Below, piece after piece: positions 13,830 through 20,427 of a DNA stretch of 20,427 bases. A model generated the notes under the pieces. It did no database searches and had not been told where the DNA came from. It saw nothing but the letters and a program-made list of their open reading frames with translations. Numbering within the stretch: position 1 is the stretch's first letter; each line of letters starts with the position of its first letter. The stretch is from Planctomycetaceae bacterium (GTDB lineage Bacteria > Planctomycetota > Planctomycetia > Pirellulales > Pirellulaceae): positions 1 to 20,427 of the forward strand of contig DNPC01000682.1 in the NCBI GenBank assembly GCA_003501565.1. Direction: 5' to 3'. The position numbers and the translations under genes were made by a program.

Positions 13830-14477
13830 ATGAAGCGTGTCAACGTGATAGGCCTTAGCGGCAGCGGCAAATCTACGTTCGCACGGCAGCTTGCTGACGC
13901 TTTGGGGTCCGACTACATCGAAATGGATCGTCTGTTCCATGGCCGGGGTTGGACAGAACCCGATGCAGAAGATTTTCGAAAACGAGTTGTGAAGGCCATC
14001 CTAGGTGAACGCTGGGTGCTTGACGGCAACTATCACAGCAAGACCCATGATCTGAAATGGGAGCATGCAACGGCGATTATTTGGGTCAACACGCCCTTCG
14101 CTCGAAACCTCTGGCAGTCAACTTCTCGTGCGTTACGAAGAGCGTGGACCCAAGAAGAACTCTGGCCAGGAACGGGCAACCGAGAGTCTTTCCGTCGAAA
14201 CTTGTTTAGCAGACACTCGATGATTCTATGGGTGTTGCTCAACTATCACAAAATACAGCGTCGCTATTCGGCAATCCGGAATGATCAAAATTGGTCGCAC
14301 ATTCGCTTTGTCGAATTGAGGAACCGTAAGGATGCGGAGATGCTAGTAGATCATGCGAAGCAACTGGTCTGCCCACCTCCAGGAGACGCCTCTTTCTCTG
14401 TCGCTCAGGGCGCCAACGATGCTGTCCTACCACCGAAAAAAGAGTTGCCCGCAGGCAAGAGTGCCGTCCGACACTAG
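13830..14477 (+). CDS. P-loop kinase-like protein (adenylate kinase / topology-modulation FlaR-like)
   Basis: 215 residues from the ATG at 13830 (MKRVNVIGLSGSGKST). An earlier in-frame ATG at 13773 would add 19 residues, but family members normally begin just before the P-loop. The Walker A motif GLSGSGKST is at residues 8-16. EMDRLFHGRGW (31-41) matches the substrate-side motif (MDxLFWxPGW) of the FlaR-like P-loop NTPases annotated as DNA topology modulation proteins. WVLDGNYHSK (62-71) and IIWVNTP are also typical. An Arg-rich helix and lid follow, then SFRRNLFSRHSMILWVLLNYHK. These proteins probably phosphorylate a small molecule of unknown identity; the topology name is historical. The final ~35 residues (from CPPPGDAS) look unlike the family and contain a TTGCC-CGCA-GGCAA hairpin (14445-14458). 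The gene may therefore have been extended into intergenic repeat sequence. Confidence 0.85.
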   Translation: MKRVNVIGLSGSGKSTFARQLADALGSDYIEMDRLFHGRGWTEPDAEDFRKRVVKAILGERWVLDGNYHSKTHDLKWEHATAIIWVNTPFARNLWQSTSRALRRAWTQEELWPGTGNRESFRRNLFSRHSMILWVLLNYHKIQRRYSAIRNDQNWSHIRFVELRNRKDAEMLVDHAKQLVCPPPGDASFSVAQGANDAVLPPKKELPAGKSAVRH

Positions 14478-14541
14478 ACTCGACTACTCGTCCGCTCATC
14501 ACTCGGTTACATCCGCATCAACACTCATGGGAGCTCCGATC

Positions 14542-14907
14542 ATGCTAACGCAGATGAGCCGAATCCGTCCCTTTCTGGGGGCTGCTGATTTTGAACTTTC
14601 ACGTCGCTTCTACCGCGAGTTGGGTTTCCGCGAAGTGGTTATTTCCGATCAGATGTCCGCATTCAACGCAGAATCTGTTTGGTTCTACCTGCAAAAATAC
14701 TATGTAAAGGACTGGGTGGATAACACGATGGTCTTTCTGGAGGTTACTGACCTGGATCTTCAGCATTCCGCGATCGTTGAGTCCAGGCTAGCTGATCGAT
14801 ATGACAACGTGCGTGTCAGCGACATCAAAGACAATGATTGGGGGCGGGAGTTCTTCATGCATGACCCATCCGGCAATCTCTGGCATATTGGCAAATTCTC
14901 TGATTAG
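14542..14907 (+). CDS. Glyoxalase / bleomycin-resistance fold (VOC) protein
   Basis: 121 residues from the ATG at 14542, which has GGGAG (14529-14533) eight bases upstream. An ATG at 14527 and a longer open frame from 14353 are less likely. The sequence has the paired beta-alpha-beta-beta-beta pattern of vicinal-oxygen-chelate proteins: IRPFLGAADFELSRRFYREL at the start, GFREV, a central VFLEV strand, and the diagnostic ending FFMHDPSGNLWHIGKF. A single VOC module of this length usually acts as a dimer. Members include glyoxalase I, dioxygenases and antibiotic-sequestering proteins. Metal ligands are not clear enough here to choose, so the substrate is unknown. It is the last of the plus-strand run of small genes. 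Confidence 0.88.
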   Translation: MLTQMSRIRPFLGAADFELSRRFYRELGFREVVISDQMSAFNAESVWFYLQKYYVKDWVDNTMVFLEVTDLDLQHSAIVESRLADRYDNVRVSDIKDNDWGREFFMHDPSGNLWHIGKFSD

Positions 14908-15254
14908 CCCGCATTGCCTGTTCTTCGCAAGACGATTTTCATCAGCGCCCGCACTCCTTCCGAAACGCAGTTTTGCCGCGATTGGCAACAAAGTCTAGAC
15001 AGTGAATGCAGGAACTGACGCAATGTGCGTCGACTTCGAGTATTCTCAGAGTAGTGCAGGGAAGTGCCGATCGGCTAGCGCTGGAGCTTAAACCGTCAAG
15101 TTTGCCAAACGCCTGGGGCGTCGAATGCTGTGCAGCGATCTCCCAACGTGATTTGCTCGTTGAGCGGTTAGCGGAATTGCAGTTGAAATGATGAGGACGT
15201 TCCGGAGATCGGGACGCCTCCCACCACCTACTACAGAAATCCACGGGACTGGTT
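14908..15254. other. Intergenic stretch before DUF1501 gene
   Basis: 347 bases with no confidently supported gene. A 61-codon plus-strand frame (15006-15191) lies inside it and is listed separately as doubtful. No hairpin or repeat stands out. Confidence 0.5.
15006..15191 (+). CDS. Doubtful 61-residue open frame
   Basis: ATG to TGA, 61 residues. The second half is protein-like (DRLALELKPSSLPNAWGVE, then a Leu/Glu-rich helix ending RLAELQLK). There is no Shine-Dalgarno sequence and no recognisable family. It ends 63 bases before the DUF1501 start, in the same direction. It could be a small leader cistron, the tail of a decayed gene, or chance. Confidence 0.25.
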   Translation: MQELTQCASTSSILRVVQGSADRLALELKPSSLPNAWGVECCAAISQRDLLVERLAELQLK

Positions 15255-16712
15255 ATGGATCCACGTCTTGAATACGAACGCCAACTGACCCGCCGCCAAT
15301 TATTGAGTCGCGGACGCGGCTGCTTGGGCGCCGCGGCGTTGGCAACTTTGCTGGGGAAAGATGCAGCCATCGCTGGTGAAAACGCTGCGGCGACGGGACT
15401 GCCTGGACTTCCGCACTTCGCTCCCAAGGCCAAGCGAGTGATCTACTTGTTCATGGCCGGTGGCCCCAGCCACATTGACATGTTCGATTACAAACCGCAA
15501 ATGCGAGCGCTGCATGGCACAGAGTTACCTGACTCAATTCGCAACGGCCAACGGCTGACGGGAATGTCGAGCGGGCAAGCGTCATTTCCGTGCGTAGCGC
15601 CGATGTTCAATTTCCGGCGTTGTGGCGATCGTGGCACTTGGGTCAACACGGATTTGTTGCCTCACACGGCGGATTTGGTCGACGAGATGACGATCGTCCG
15701 CACGATGAACACTGAAGCGATCAACCATGATCCGGCGATGACTTACATCAATACGGGTACTCAGCAGTTAGGCCGTCCTAGCATGGGGTCGTGGCTGAGC
15801 TATGGACTGGGGAGTCCGAACGAGGATTTGCCAGCTTACGTAACGATGATATCCGTCGGTGCAAAGCCTGGACAGGCACTCTTTTCGCGGCTGTGGGGAA
15901 GTGGTTTTTTACCCAGCCAGCACCAAGGAGTCCAATTCCGCAGTGGTGCCGAACCGGTACTCTACTTGAACGATCCGCCAGGAGTCAGTCGATCCGTTCG
16001 CCGGCGAATGCTTGATTCGCTCTCTCAGATCAATGCAGAGCAGTTTAGTGATGTCGGGGATCCAGAAATTCAAACGCGGATCGCCCAATACGAAATGGCG
16101 TACCGAATGCAAACCAGCGTACCTGACCTGGTAGATCTAAACGATGAACCAGACTGGGTTTATGATCTGTACGGACCAGAGTCCAAGAAACCAGGTAGTT
16201 TCGCCTCGAATTGTATTCTCGCGCGCAGGTTGGCAGAGCGTGGTGTTCCTTTCGTGCAGCTGTTTCATCGTGGGTGGGATCAGCACGGCAACCTGCCCAA
16301 AGAGATCCGCAAAAACTGTGCTGGAACGGACCAGCCTGCAACGGCTTTAGTTCGTGACCTGAAGCAACGCGGTATGTTGGACGACACGATCGTCATTTTT
16401 GGTGGCGAATTCGGGCGGACAATCTACAGTCAAGGCAAGCTGACCGAGACGAACCACGGTCGTGATCATCATGGACGCTGCTTTGCAACCTGGGTTGCTG
16501 GCGGTGGCTTCAAGCGGGGATTTGATTACGGGGTAACCGACGACTACGCCTACAACATCGTCGAAAATCCGGTGCACATCAATGATTTCAATGCCACCAT
16601 TCTGCACGCCCTTGGGATTGACCACGAGCGTTTCACCGTCAAATACCAGGGGCTCGACTGGCGGCTAACAGGCGTGGAAGGCGCCAAGATCGTTCACGAC
16701 CTGTTGGCTTAA
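15255..16712 (+). CDS. DUF1501 family protein (secreted, twin-arginine-type N-terminus)
   Basis: 485 residues. The N-terminus LTRRQLLSRGRGCLGAAALA (11-30) carries a twin-arginine pattern (TRRQLL) followed by a hydrophobic stretch, as in most DUF1501 proteins, which are exported by Tat. The fold belongs to the alkaline phosphatase/sulfatase superfamily but lacks the sulfatase CxPxR. Typical DUF1501 motifs are present: MAGGPSHIDMFDYKP near residue 70, TVRTMNTEAINHDPA, FGGEFGRT and GRDHHGRCFATWVAGGG. The biochemical role of the family is unknown. In planctomycetes these genes are usually paired with a DUF1549/DUF1553 cytochrome-like gene immediately upstream. Here no such partner exists, so this copy is an orphan. 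It is convergent with the symporter gene, 74 bases apart. Confidence 0.95.
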   Translation: MDPRLEYERQLTRRQLLSRGRGCLGAAALATLLGKDAAIAGENAAATGLPGLPHFAPKAKRVIYLFMAGGPSHIDMFDYKPQMRALHGTELPDSIRNGQRLTGMSSGQASFPCVAPMFNFRRCGDRGTWVNTDLLPHTADLVDEMTIVRTMNTEAINHDPAMTYINTGTQQLGRPSMGSWLSYGLGSPNEDLPAYVTMISVGAKPGQALFSRLWGSGFLPSQHQGVQFRSGAEPVLYLNDPPGVSRSVRRRMLDSLSQINAEQFSDVGDPEIQTRIAQYEMAYRMQTSVPDLVDLNDEPDWVYDLYGPESKKPGSFASNCILARRLAERGVPFVQLFHRGWDQHGNLPKEIRKNCAGTDQPATALVRDLKQRGMLDDTIVIFGGEFGRTIYSQGKLTETNHGRDHHGRCFATWVAGGGFKRGFDYGVTDDYAYNIVENPVHINDFNATILHALGIDHERFTVKYQGLDWRLTGVEGAKIVHDLLA

Positions 16713-16729
16713 TGGGGATGCCAGTCGCA

Positions 16730-16763
16730 CGAGACCTGGCGTACAAACTGCCAGGCCTCTCGG
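16730..16763. terminator. Hairpin between convergent DUF1501 and symporter genes
   Basis: CGAGA-CCTGGC (16730-16740) pairs with GCCAGG-CC-TCTCG (16750-16762) around loop GTACAAACT, giving 11 base pairs with a two-base bulge. It occupies the 74-base gap between two genes that end towards each other. A bidirectional transcription stop is likely, although it lacks T-tracts. Confidence 0.55.
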
Positions 16764-16786
16764 CGACTCATCTACCGCCCCCTGTG

Positions 16787-18283
16787 CTATGCCGCGTTGG
16801 CGACTTCGGGCGCGTCTGGGTTGTCGATCAAGTGGTCTACCAGAGCGGTTCCGCAAGAGTCGCTCCAGACATTGACAGCGGTTCGCATCATGTCGAGTAC
16901 GCGGTCGACGGCAAGGATAATCCCCTGGTATTCGATCGGTAGATTCACCGCTTGTAGTACGATCGCCATCATCACCAATCCGGCGTGGGGAATGCCTGCA
17001 GCACCGACGCTCGCCAGCAAGGCAGTTACTGCCACAGAGACCTGGTGCATGAACGTGAATTCATCACCCATTGCCAGCTGGCCGATAAACAGAACGGCTA
17101 CGGCTTCGTAGAGTGCCGTGCCGTCCATATTGATTGTCGCGCCGAGCGGCAATACGAAAGAACTCGAGCGATTTGAAACACCCGCCCGTTCTTCAATGTT
17201 GCTCATCGTGATCGGCAGAGTCGCATTGCTACTTGCACTGCTGAACGCCGTCAACAAGGCAGGAGACATATGTTGCAAGAACCCGAATGGATTCCGCTTA
17301 CCGAGCAGCCAAAGGACGAGCGGAAGCGTGACAAATGCGTGTACCCCGAGAGCCACCACTACCGCTAGCATGTACCACCCAAGTGCACTGAAAACCTTGG
17401 CACCTTGGGTGGCGGTAACGTAGATCATTAGCAGGAACACGCCGTATGGTGCGAGTTTGATGATGGCCGTGGTGAGTTTCATCATGACCGCGAATCCGTC
17501 GCCAGCCAGCTGTTGAAATCGCTTGTGAACATCACCACCAACTTGCAACGCAAAAATGCAGAACACGATGGTGAATGAGATGACTGACAGGAATTTAGCA
17601 CTGGCGATGGCTTCGAAGGGATTCGCGGGAATCATCGCCTCGACCTGTTCCATGAGCGTCTCGGTGATGCTCTTCGGCTCAACTTGAGCGACACCAAGGT
17701 CCAAGCGAATCTCAGAATTGAGCCCGGGATTGATGATGTTTGTGATTAGCAAGCCAGTCAAAATTGCCAAGAAGCTCGTGCACATGTAGTAACCGAGCGT
17801 TGTCGAGAACATCTTGCCAAACCGACTTGCACCGCCAAGTCCGAGCACTCCGCTGGCTAATGAAGTGATAATCAGCGGAACCGAGACCATTTGCAGAAGG
17901 CGCAGGAAGAGGCTGCCAATCCGCTTACACCATTGACCGATGATTTTGGCATAGCTAGGCGCGAGCGAATACAGCTCATGGGCCAACGGCGACTTCTTCT
18001 TCAGGTCTTCCAGCATCAAGACCGCTCCGGGCTCTTTACCCGTTGGATCGACAATGCGAGTTTCTTCGCTACCGTCGGTCTTAACCCAAGTAACCTTGAT
18101 CAGATTGCTTGAATCCATGACGATCGCTGATGTAATGTCATGTTTATCAGCGATCGACTGTGGCAATCCGTCAGCGACAGTCAACACGGAAGTGCGAGTG
18201 CTTAGCTGAATATTCGCGCCGATCCCCAAAGCTGCACCCAGGATCATACCGATCAGGATTTGCCAATGTAATTCAAGTTTCAC
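16787..18283 (-). CDS. Dicarboxylate/amino acid:cation symporter (glutamate/aspartate type)
   Basis: 498-residue DAACS (SLC1-like, GltP/GltPh) inner-membrane transporter, predicted to take up glutamate/aspartate with Na+ or H+. The signatures are complete: the serine-rich HP1 loop FSSASSNATLP (347-357), NMDGT (385-389, cation site), HP2 GAAGIPHAG (427-435), and TM8 DRVLDMMRTAVNVWSDSCG (460-478). D464, R467, N471 and D475 align with GltPh D394, R397, N401 and D405. The arginine that binds the side-chain carboxylate is therefore kept, favouring acidic amino acids over neutral ones. Unusually, about 80 soluble residues (27-110) are inserted between the first and second transmembrane helices, presumably in the periplasm. 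Translation starts at GTG (18283), with AAGGAA (18298-18293) nine bases upstream. It is monocistronic: convergent with DUF1501 and separated from the FKBP gene by that gene's terminator. Confidence 0.95.
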   Translation of the reverse strand: MKLELHWQILIGMILGAALGIGANIQLSTRTSVLTVADGLPQSIADKHDITSAIVMDSSNLIKVTWVKTDGSEETRIVDPTGKEPGAVLMLEDLKKKSPLAHELYSLAPSYAKIIGQWCKRIGSLFLRLLQMVSVPLIITSLASGVLGLGGASRFGKMFSTTLGYYMCTSFLAILTGLLITNIINPGLNSEIRLDLGVAQVEPKSITETLMEQVEAMIPANPFEAIASAKFLSVISFTIVFCIFALQVGGDVHKRFQQLAGDGFAVMMKLTTAIIKLAPYGVFLLMIYVTATQGAKVFSALGWYMLAVVVALGVHAFVTLPLVLWLLGKRNPFGFLQHMSPALLTAFSSASSNATLPITMSNIEERAGVSNRSSSFVLPLGATINMDGTALYEAVAVLFIGQLAMGDEFTFMHQVSVAVTALLASVGAAGIPHAGLVMMAIVLQAVNLPIEYQGIILAVDRVLDMMRTAVNVWSDSCGTALVDHLIDNPDAPEVANAA

Positions 18284-18463
18284 GACTGTATGTTCCTTGC
18301 TAAGTCGAATTGCTAAGCGATCTAGTCGCCGCAGCAGGCGTGCGTGTCTTGCTAACCCAAACGTGTGAGTAGTGACTTGAGTTGTGCCCTTAGCACTTGC
18401 CGGATTCTATCAGTTTTCGTAGTGGCTGCGCAGCACGCTCAAGTACGCTGACGCGTTGTTGCC

Positions 18464-18499
18464 AAAAGAAAAGCCCGCTAACCAAGGATTGGCGCGGGC
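18464..18499 (-). terminator. Intrinsic terminator of the FKBP gene
   Basis: Read on the minus strand, GCCCGC pairs with GCGGGC (18499-18494 with 18478-18473), with an inner CCAA/TTGG stem (18492-18489 with 18485-18482) around loop TCC. A T-rich run follows (complement of AAAAGAAAA, 18472-18464). It lies about 70 bases beyond the FKBP stop codon and is the best-formed terminator in the window. Confidence 0.85.
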
Positions 18500-18570
18500 C
18501 AGATGTATGTTGATCGAATGGCTGAACACCGAGTGGAGACGACCCCAAATCAGTCTTCAAAACCTAACGA

Positions 18571-19260
18571 CTACTTAATCGACAACAATTCGACTTCGAA
18601 TGTCAGAAGCGAGTTGGGAGGAATGCGGGGGCGCCCACCAGCGCCGTAAGCCAATCCAGGTGGAATGAACAGCTGATACCGATCACCAACTTTCATCCGT
18701 AGCAACGCTTCGGTCCAGCCAGGGATAACTCCCGTAACGGGGAATTGTGCAGGTTCTTCTCGCGCGATGGAACTATCAAAGACAGAGCCGTCCAGCAATT
18801 TTCCTTCGTAATGAACGGTTACAGTGCTATCTTTGGTGGGCGAAGCGCCATCACCGGATTTCAAAACGCGGTACTGCAGGCCACTAGGCAGCGTTTGAAC
18901 TCCGTCTGCAGCCTTGTTCTTCTCTAGGAATGCGTCTGCTTCAGCAAGGTTTTTCTCTGCGATAGCCTTCGTCCGAGCCTCTACCTTTTGCTGCAGCTTC
19001 ATCGCCGCGGTTTCGACTTCTTGAGGCGTAACTGCGGGGTCTTTGCCGCTAAGTGCGGCGATAAAACCAGCCAAGAAATCGTCTTTGTTGATGTCTCCGG
19101 CCTGGAGACCGAATTGGGTTGCAAATTGCATTCCAACGTTGTAGCCAAAGTTATAGGCTGCTGCGTCGGAAACCTTCGACTCTTTCTTCTTGGTGGCTTC
19201 TTGGGCTAGAGCACCGCAGGCGAGGAGATTGAGGAGGGTTAGGGTTGCGATCAAACGCAT
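18571..19260 (-). CDS. Exported FKBP-type peptidyl-prolyl isomerase (Mip/FkpA-like)
   Basis: 229 residues. A short hydrophobic signal (RLIATLTLLNLLACGALA, 2-19) ends either at a lipobox (LLAC, C15) or at an AlaxAla site (ALA-QE), so it could be a lipoprotein or a soluble periplasmic protein. Residues about 30-115 are the helical FKBP_N dimerisation domain. Residues about 120-229 are the FKBP isomerase domain, starting LPSGLQYRVLKSGDG. Active-site residues match the family: Y151 in VHYEG, F161-D162 in SVFDSS, VIPGW (178-182), LAYG (203-206), IPPNS (213-217) and F221. It catalyses proline cis-trans isomerisation and chaperones exported proteins. The ATG at 19260 has AAGGA (19271-19267) six bases upstream. 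The leader carries a hairpin (19280-19304) and a palindrome (19365-19378), and an intrinsic terminator follows the gene. Confidence 0.95.
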   Translation of the reverse strand: MRLIATLTLLNLLACGALAQEATKKKESKVSDAAAYNFGYNVGMQFATQFGLQAGDINKDDFLAGFIAALSGKDPAVTPQEVETAAMKLQQKVEARTKAIAEKNLAEADAFLEKNKAADGVQTLPSGLQYRVLKSGDGASPTKDSTVTVHYEGKLLDGSVFDSSIAREEPAQFPVTGVIPGWTEALLRMKVGDRYQLFIPPGLAYGAGGRPRIPPNSLLTFEVELLSIK

Positions 19261-19279
19261 GTTGATTCCTTTGAGGATC

Positions 19280-19304
19280 CGAAGGCGAAGAACGAGTGCC
19301 TTCG
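19280..19304. repeat. Hairpin in the FKBP leader
   Basis: CGAAGGC (19280-19286) and GCCTTCG (19298-19304) form a perfect 7-bp stem with an 11-base loop. The hairpin lies just upstream of the Shine-Dalgarno sequence of the FKBP gene. It could influence mRNA stability or initiation. Confidence 0.4.
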
Positions 19305-19364
19305 AAATGAACTCGCCCCTAGCTAGTGATTTCGTGTCGACCCACTCGGGTGACGGCTAGAAGT

Positions 19365-19378
19365 ACAACAATTGTTGT
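19365..19378. promoter_or_regulatory. Perfect palindrome ACAACAATTGTTGT upstream of the FKBP gene
   Basis: A 14-bp perfect palindrome. The outer pair G19363-C19380 also matches, with one mismatch between. It lies 105-118 bases upstream of the FKBP start codon. Its form is that of a dimeric repressor or activator site. No clear -35/-10 pair was found next to it. The half-site recurs in the inverted repeat at 9095-9123. Confidence 0.45.
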
Positions 19379-19625
19379 GCAGCGCGGGTTCTGTTCAAGT
19401 TCCTATCGGCGGCACAACGCCACTTTTGTCCAATAAGTAGCGATTTGGGCTTCTCAGGGCTCATCAATCCGACTCGGAATCTGGGGCAAAACCACCGATC
19501 AGGCGGGCCGGACGATGGAACTGATCCACAGAATCGTCAAAACCAGGTGTCTGTCATTGTGCACGCGATGCCGAGCGGAAGGAAATCATCGTTCCCAGGC
19601 CCCTACAACCTACGTTTTTGCATTC

Positions 19626-19667
19626 CTCGAGCGTGCTGAGGATGCGGCTGCGCCCTGAACGCTCGAG
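19626..19667. repeat. 9-bp inverted repeat CTCGAGCGT / ACGCTCGAG
   Basis: Perfect arms at 19626-19634 and 19659-19667 surround a GC-rich 24-base loop. The repeat lies about 115-155 bases upstream of the GTG start of the next gene. It could be a regulatory site or a structured leader. Confidence 0.4.
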
Positions 19668-19781
19668 TGCCAGTTCCGCCGCCCTAGGTGCAACCAAAAA
19701 CACTTACGCGGCTCAACCCGGAATTTGTGGGCTGGCTAGTTATTGAAGCAGAAAAATACGAGACGATTAAGGAGTGTGGTC

Positions 19782-20360
19782 GTGAATCAAACCACCCCTA
19801 AGAGCCAAACACGACAGGCCCCAGTTCAACGCGATCCAGCACAACGAGTGTCGCGCGGCAAAACTGGTGCGGCGAATGTGAAATCCAGAGTTCGCAGATC
19901 TGGTGGGCAGCGAGTCCGGGCTGAGGTCGCCCATCAGTCAACGGGCAGACGCACAAAGCTGCCAACAAGAAAGTTCCGGCGGACACGCCCGCAGCCACCT
20001 CAAGGGCTTTGGCTGGGGTACCGAGGCACTCGAGGGTTAGAGTATTTTCGGGGAGATCAAAGGTATAGCGTTTGGATGCACCAACATCGACGCTTAATGA
20101 AGGATGATGCTCGGTATGCGATCGCCAATGCCAGATTTCAGATTCAGGCAGCGAGCGTATGGGTTTTGTCCCTAGCTATCTTTTTTGTTGCAACTTTCGT
20201 CATCAGTACCGGCCTCGCTATCGTACTTTCAGCCACCACCGGTGCGATCTTAGGCGCATTGGTAATGAGAGACGAACAGGCACGTCGCAACCGAGCAATT
20301 AGCTACACCCTTTCCGGACCGCACGGACGCATTCGAAAGCCAGCTGGTGCACGAAAGTGA
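19782..20360 (+). CDS. Arginine-rich membrane hairpin protein, unknown
   Basis: 192 residues from a GTG at 19782, chosen because TAAGGAG (19768-19774) sits seven bases upstream. An in-frame TTG at 19743 lacks this. The first ~75 residues are very basic, low-complexity and rich in Arg, Gln, Thr and Pro, and are probably disordered. Next comes a short folded-looking part (GLWLGYRGTRGLEYFRGDQR, about 75-94). Two closely spaced hydrophobic segments follow (about 122-144 and 146-162, WVLSLAIFFVATFVIS then LAIVLSATTGAILGALV), and a basic tail (RRNRAISYTL to RKPAGARK). This gives a membrane hairpin with cationic ends that could bind nucleic acid or acidic lipid. I do not recognise a family. Its stop overlaps the start of the next reading frame (GTGA), so it probably heads an operon. 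Confidence 0.75.
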   Translation: MNQTTPKSQTRQAPVQRDPAQRVSRGKTGAANVKSRVRRSGGQRVRAEVAHQSTGRRTKLPTRKFRRTRPQPPQGLWLGYRGTRGLEYFRGDQRYSVWMHQHRRLMKDDARYAIANARFQIQAASVWVLSLAIFFVATFVISTGLAIVLSATTGAILGALVMRDEQARRNRAISYTLSGPHGRIRKPAGARK

Positions 20361-20427
20361 AAGACTCTGAATTGGGCACCCTCCAGACCGATCATCAAGT
20401 GAAACGGTGGGTCGGGGTGGTTATGAG
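20357..20427 (+). CDS. Start of a further gene, truncated by the window edge
   Basis: A GTG at 20357-20359 overlaps the TGA of the preceding gene in the classic GTGA arrangement. It opens a frame that stays open for 23 codons (MKDSELGTLQTDHQVKRWVG...) to the end of the window. No separate Shine-Dalgarno sequence is evident, as expected for translational coupling. Too little is visible to name a product; the hydrophilic start followed by a hydrophobic VGVVM could lead into a transmembrane segment. Confidence 0.5.
   Translation, partial: MKDSELGTLQTDHQVKRWVGVVM

Larger units (their letters stand above)
19261..19781. other. Divergent intergenic region
   Basis: 521 bases between the FKBP gene (minus) and the Arg-rich membrane protein gene (plus). 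It contains the FKBP leader hairpin and palindrome. Nearer the plus-strand gene it contains CTCGAGCGT (19626-19634) and ACGCTCGAG (19659-19667), a perfect 9-bp inverted repeat with a 24-base loop. A 64-codon plus-strand frame at 19445-19639 has no protein-like character and was not accepted as a gene. Confidence 0.55.

Noticed and set aside
14942..15433. 163-codon minus-strand frame overlapping the DUF1501 start
   Set aside because: Half of it is antisense to the DUF1501 coding sequence, and the product is low-complexity Ser/Arg/Pro.
19445..19639. 64-codon plus-strand frame in the divergent intergenic region
   Set aside because: No ribosome-binding site and no protein-like hydrophobic pattern.

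Overview
The window looks like chromosomal DNA of a planctomycete, most likely a Pirellulaceae/Rhodopirellula-type bacterium. No single gene proves this, but the combination is characteristic: two formylglycine sulfatases, a DUF1501 protein, two secreted proteins that open with the LEPR-like N-terminal motif seen in planctomycete exported proteins, a dockerin-type calcium-binding module in a non-cellulosomal setting, and short GC-rich intergenic hairpin repeats. I see no phage, insertion sequence, CRISPR array, tRNA or rRNA.

Layout. Positions 96-6246 are read leftwards (minus strand). A von Willebrand A (VWA) protein is translationally coupled to a polytopic membrane protein. A small reading frame with an in-frame amber codon follows directly, and then two sulfatases. 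An operator-like pair of inverted repeats (6383-6410) and a 15-bp tandem repeat with two hairpins (6476-6586) separate this block from the next gene. That gene (6592-8931, minus) encodes a large secreted animal-type haem peroxidase ending in RTX-like calcium-binding repeats. Divergent to it (9371-11263, plus) is a secreted fusion of a degenerate thioredoxin-like domain, a cyclophilin and a dockerin pair.

Positions 11264-11922 contain no intact gene. They hold a 74-residue remnant of a secretin/NolW-type domain on the minus strand, which abuts a cluster of four short hairpins that all have three-base loops. From 11923 to 14907 there is a plus-strand run of small, mostly orphan genes: an unknown 111-residue protein, a two-helix membrane protein, an HExxH protein, a P-loop kinase-like protein and a glyoxalase-fold protein. 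A DUF1501 protein follows (15255-16712, plus). It is convergent with a glutamate/aspartate-type sodium symporter (16787-18283, minus), with a terminator-like hairpin between them. An exported FKBP-type prolyl isomerase (18571-19260, minus) has a clear intrinsic terminator. The right end carries an arginine-rich membrane protein (19782-20360, plus) overlapping the start of a further gene that leaves the window.

Functional reading. Most recognisable products act outside the cytoplasm: sulfate-ester hydrolysis, peroxidase chemistry, two prolyl isomerases from different families, and uptake of acidic amino acids. This fits a marine, polysaccharide-degrading lifestyle. That is inference from the families; the individual substrates cannot be read from the sequence.
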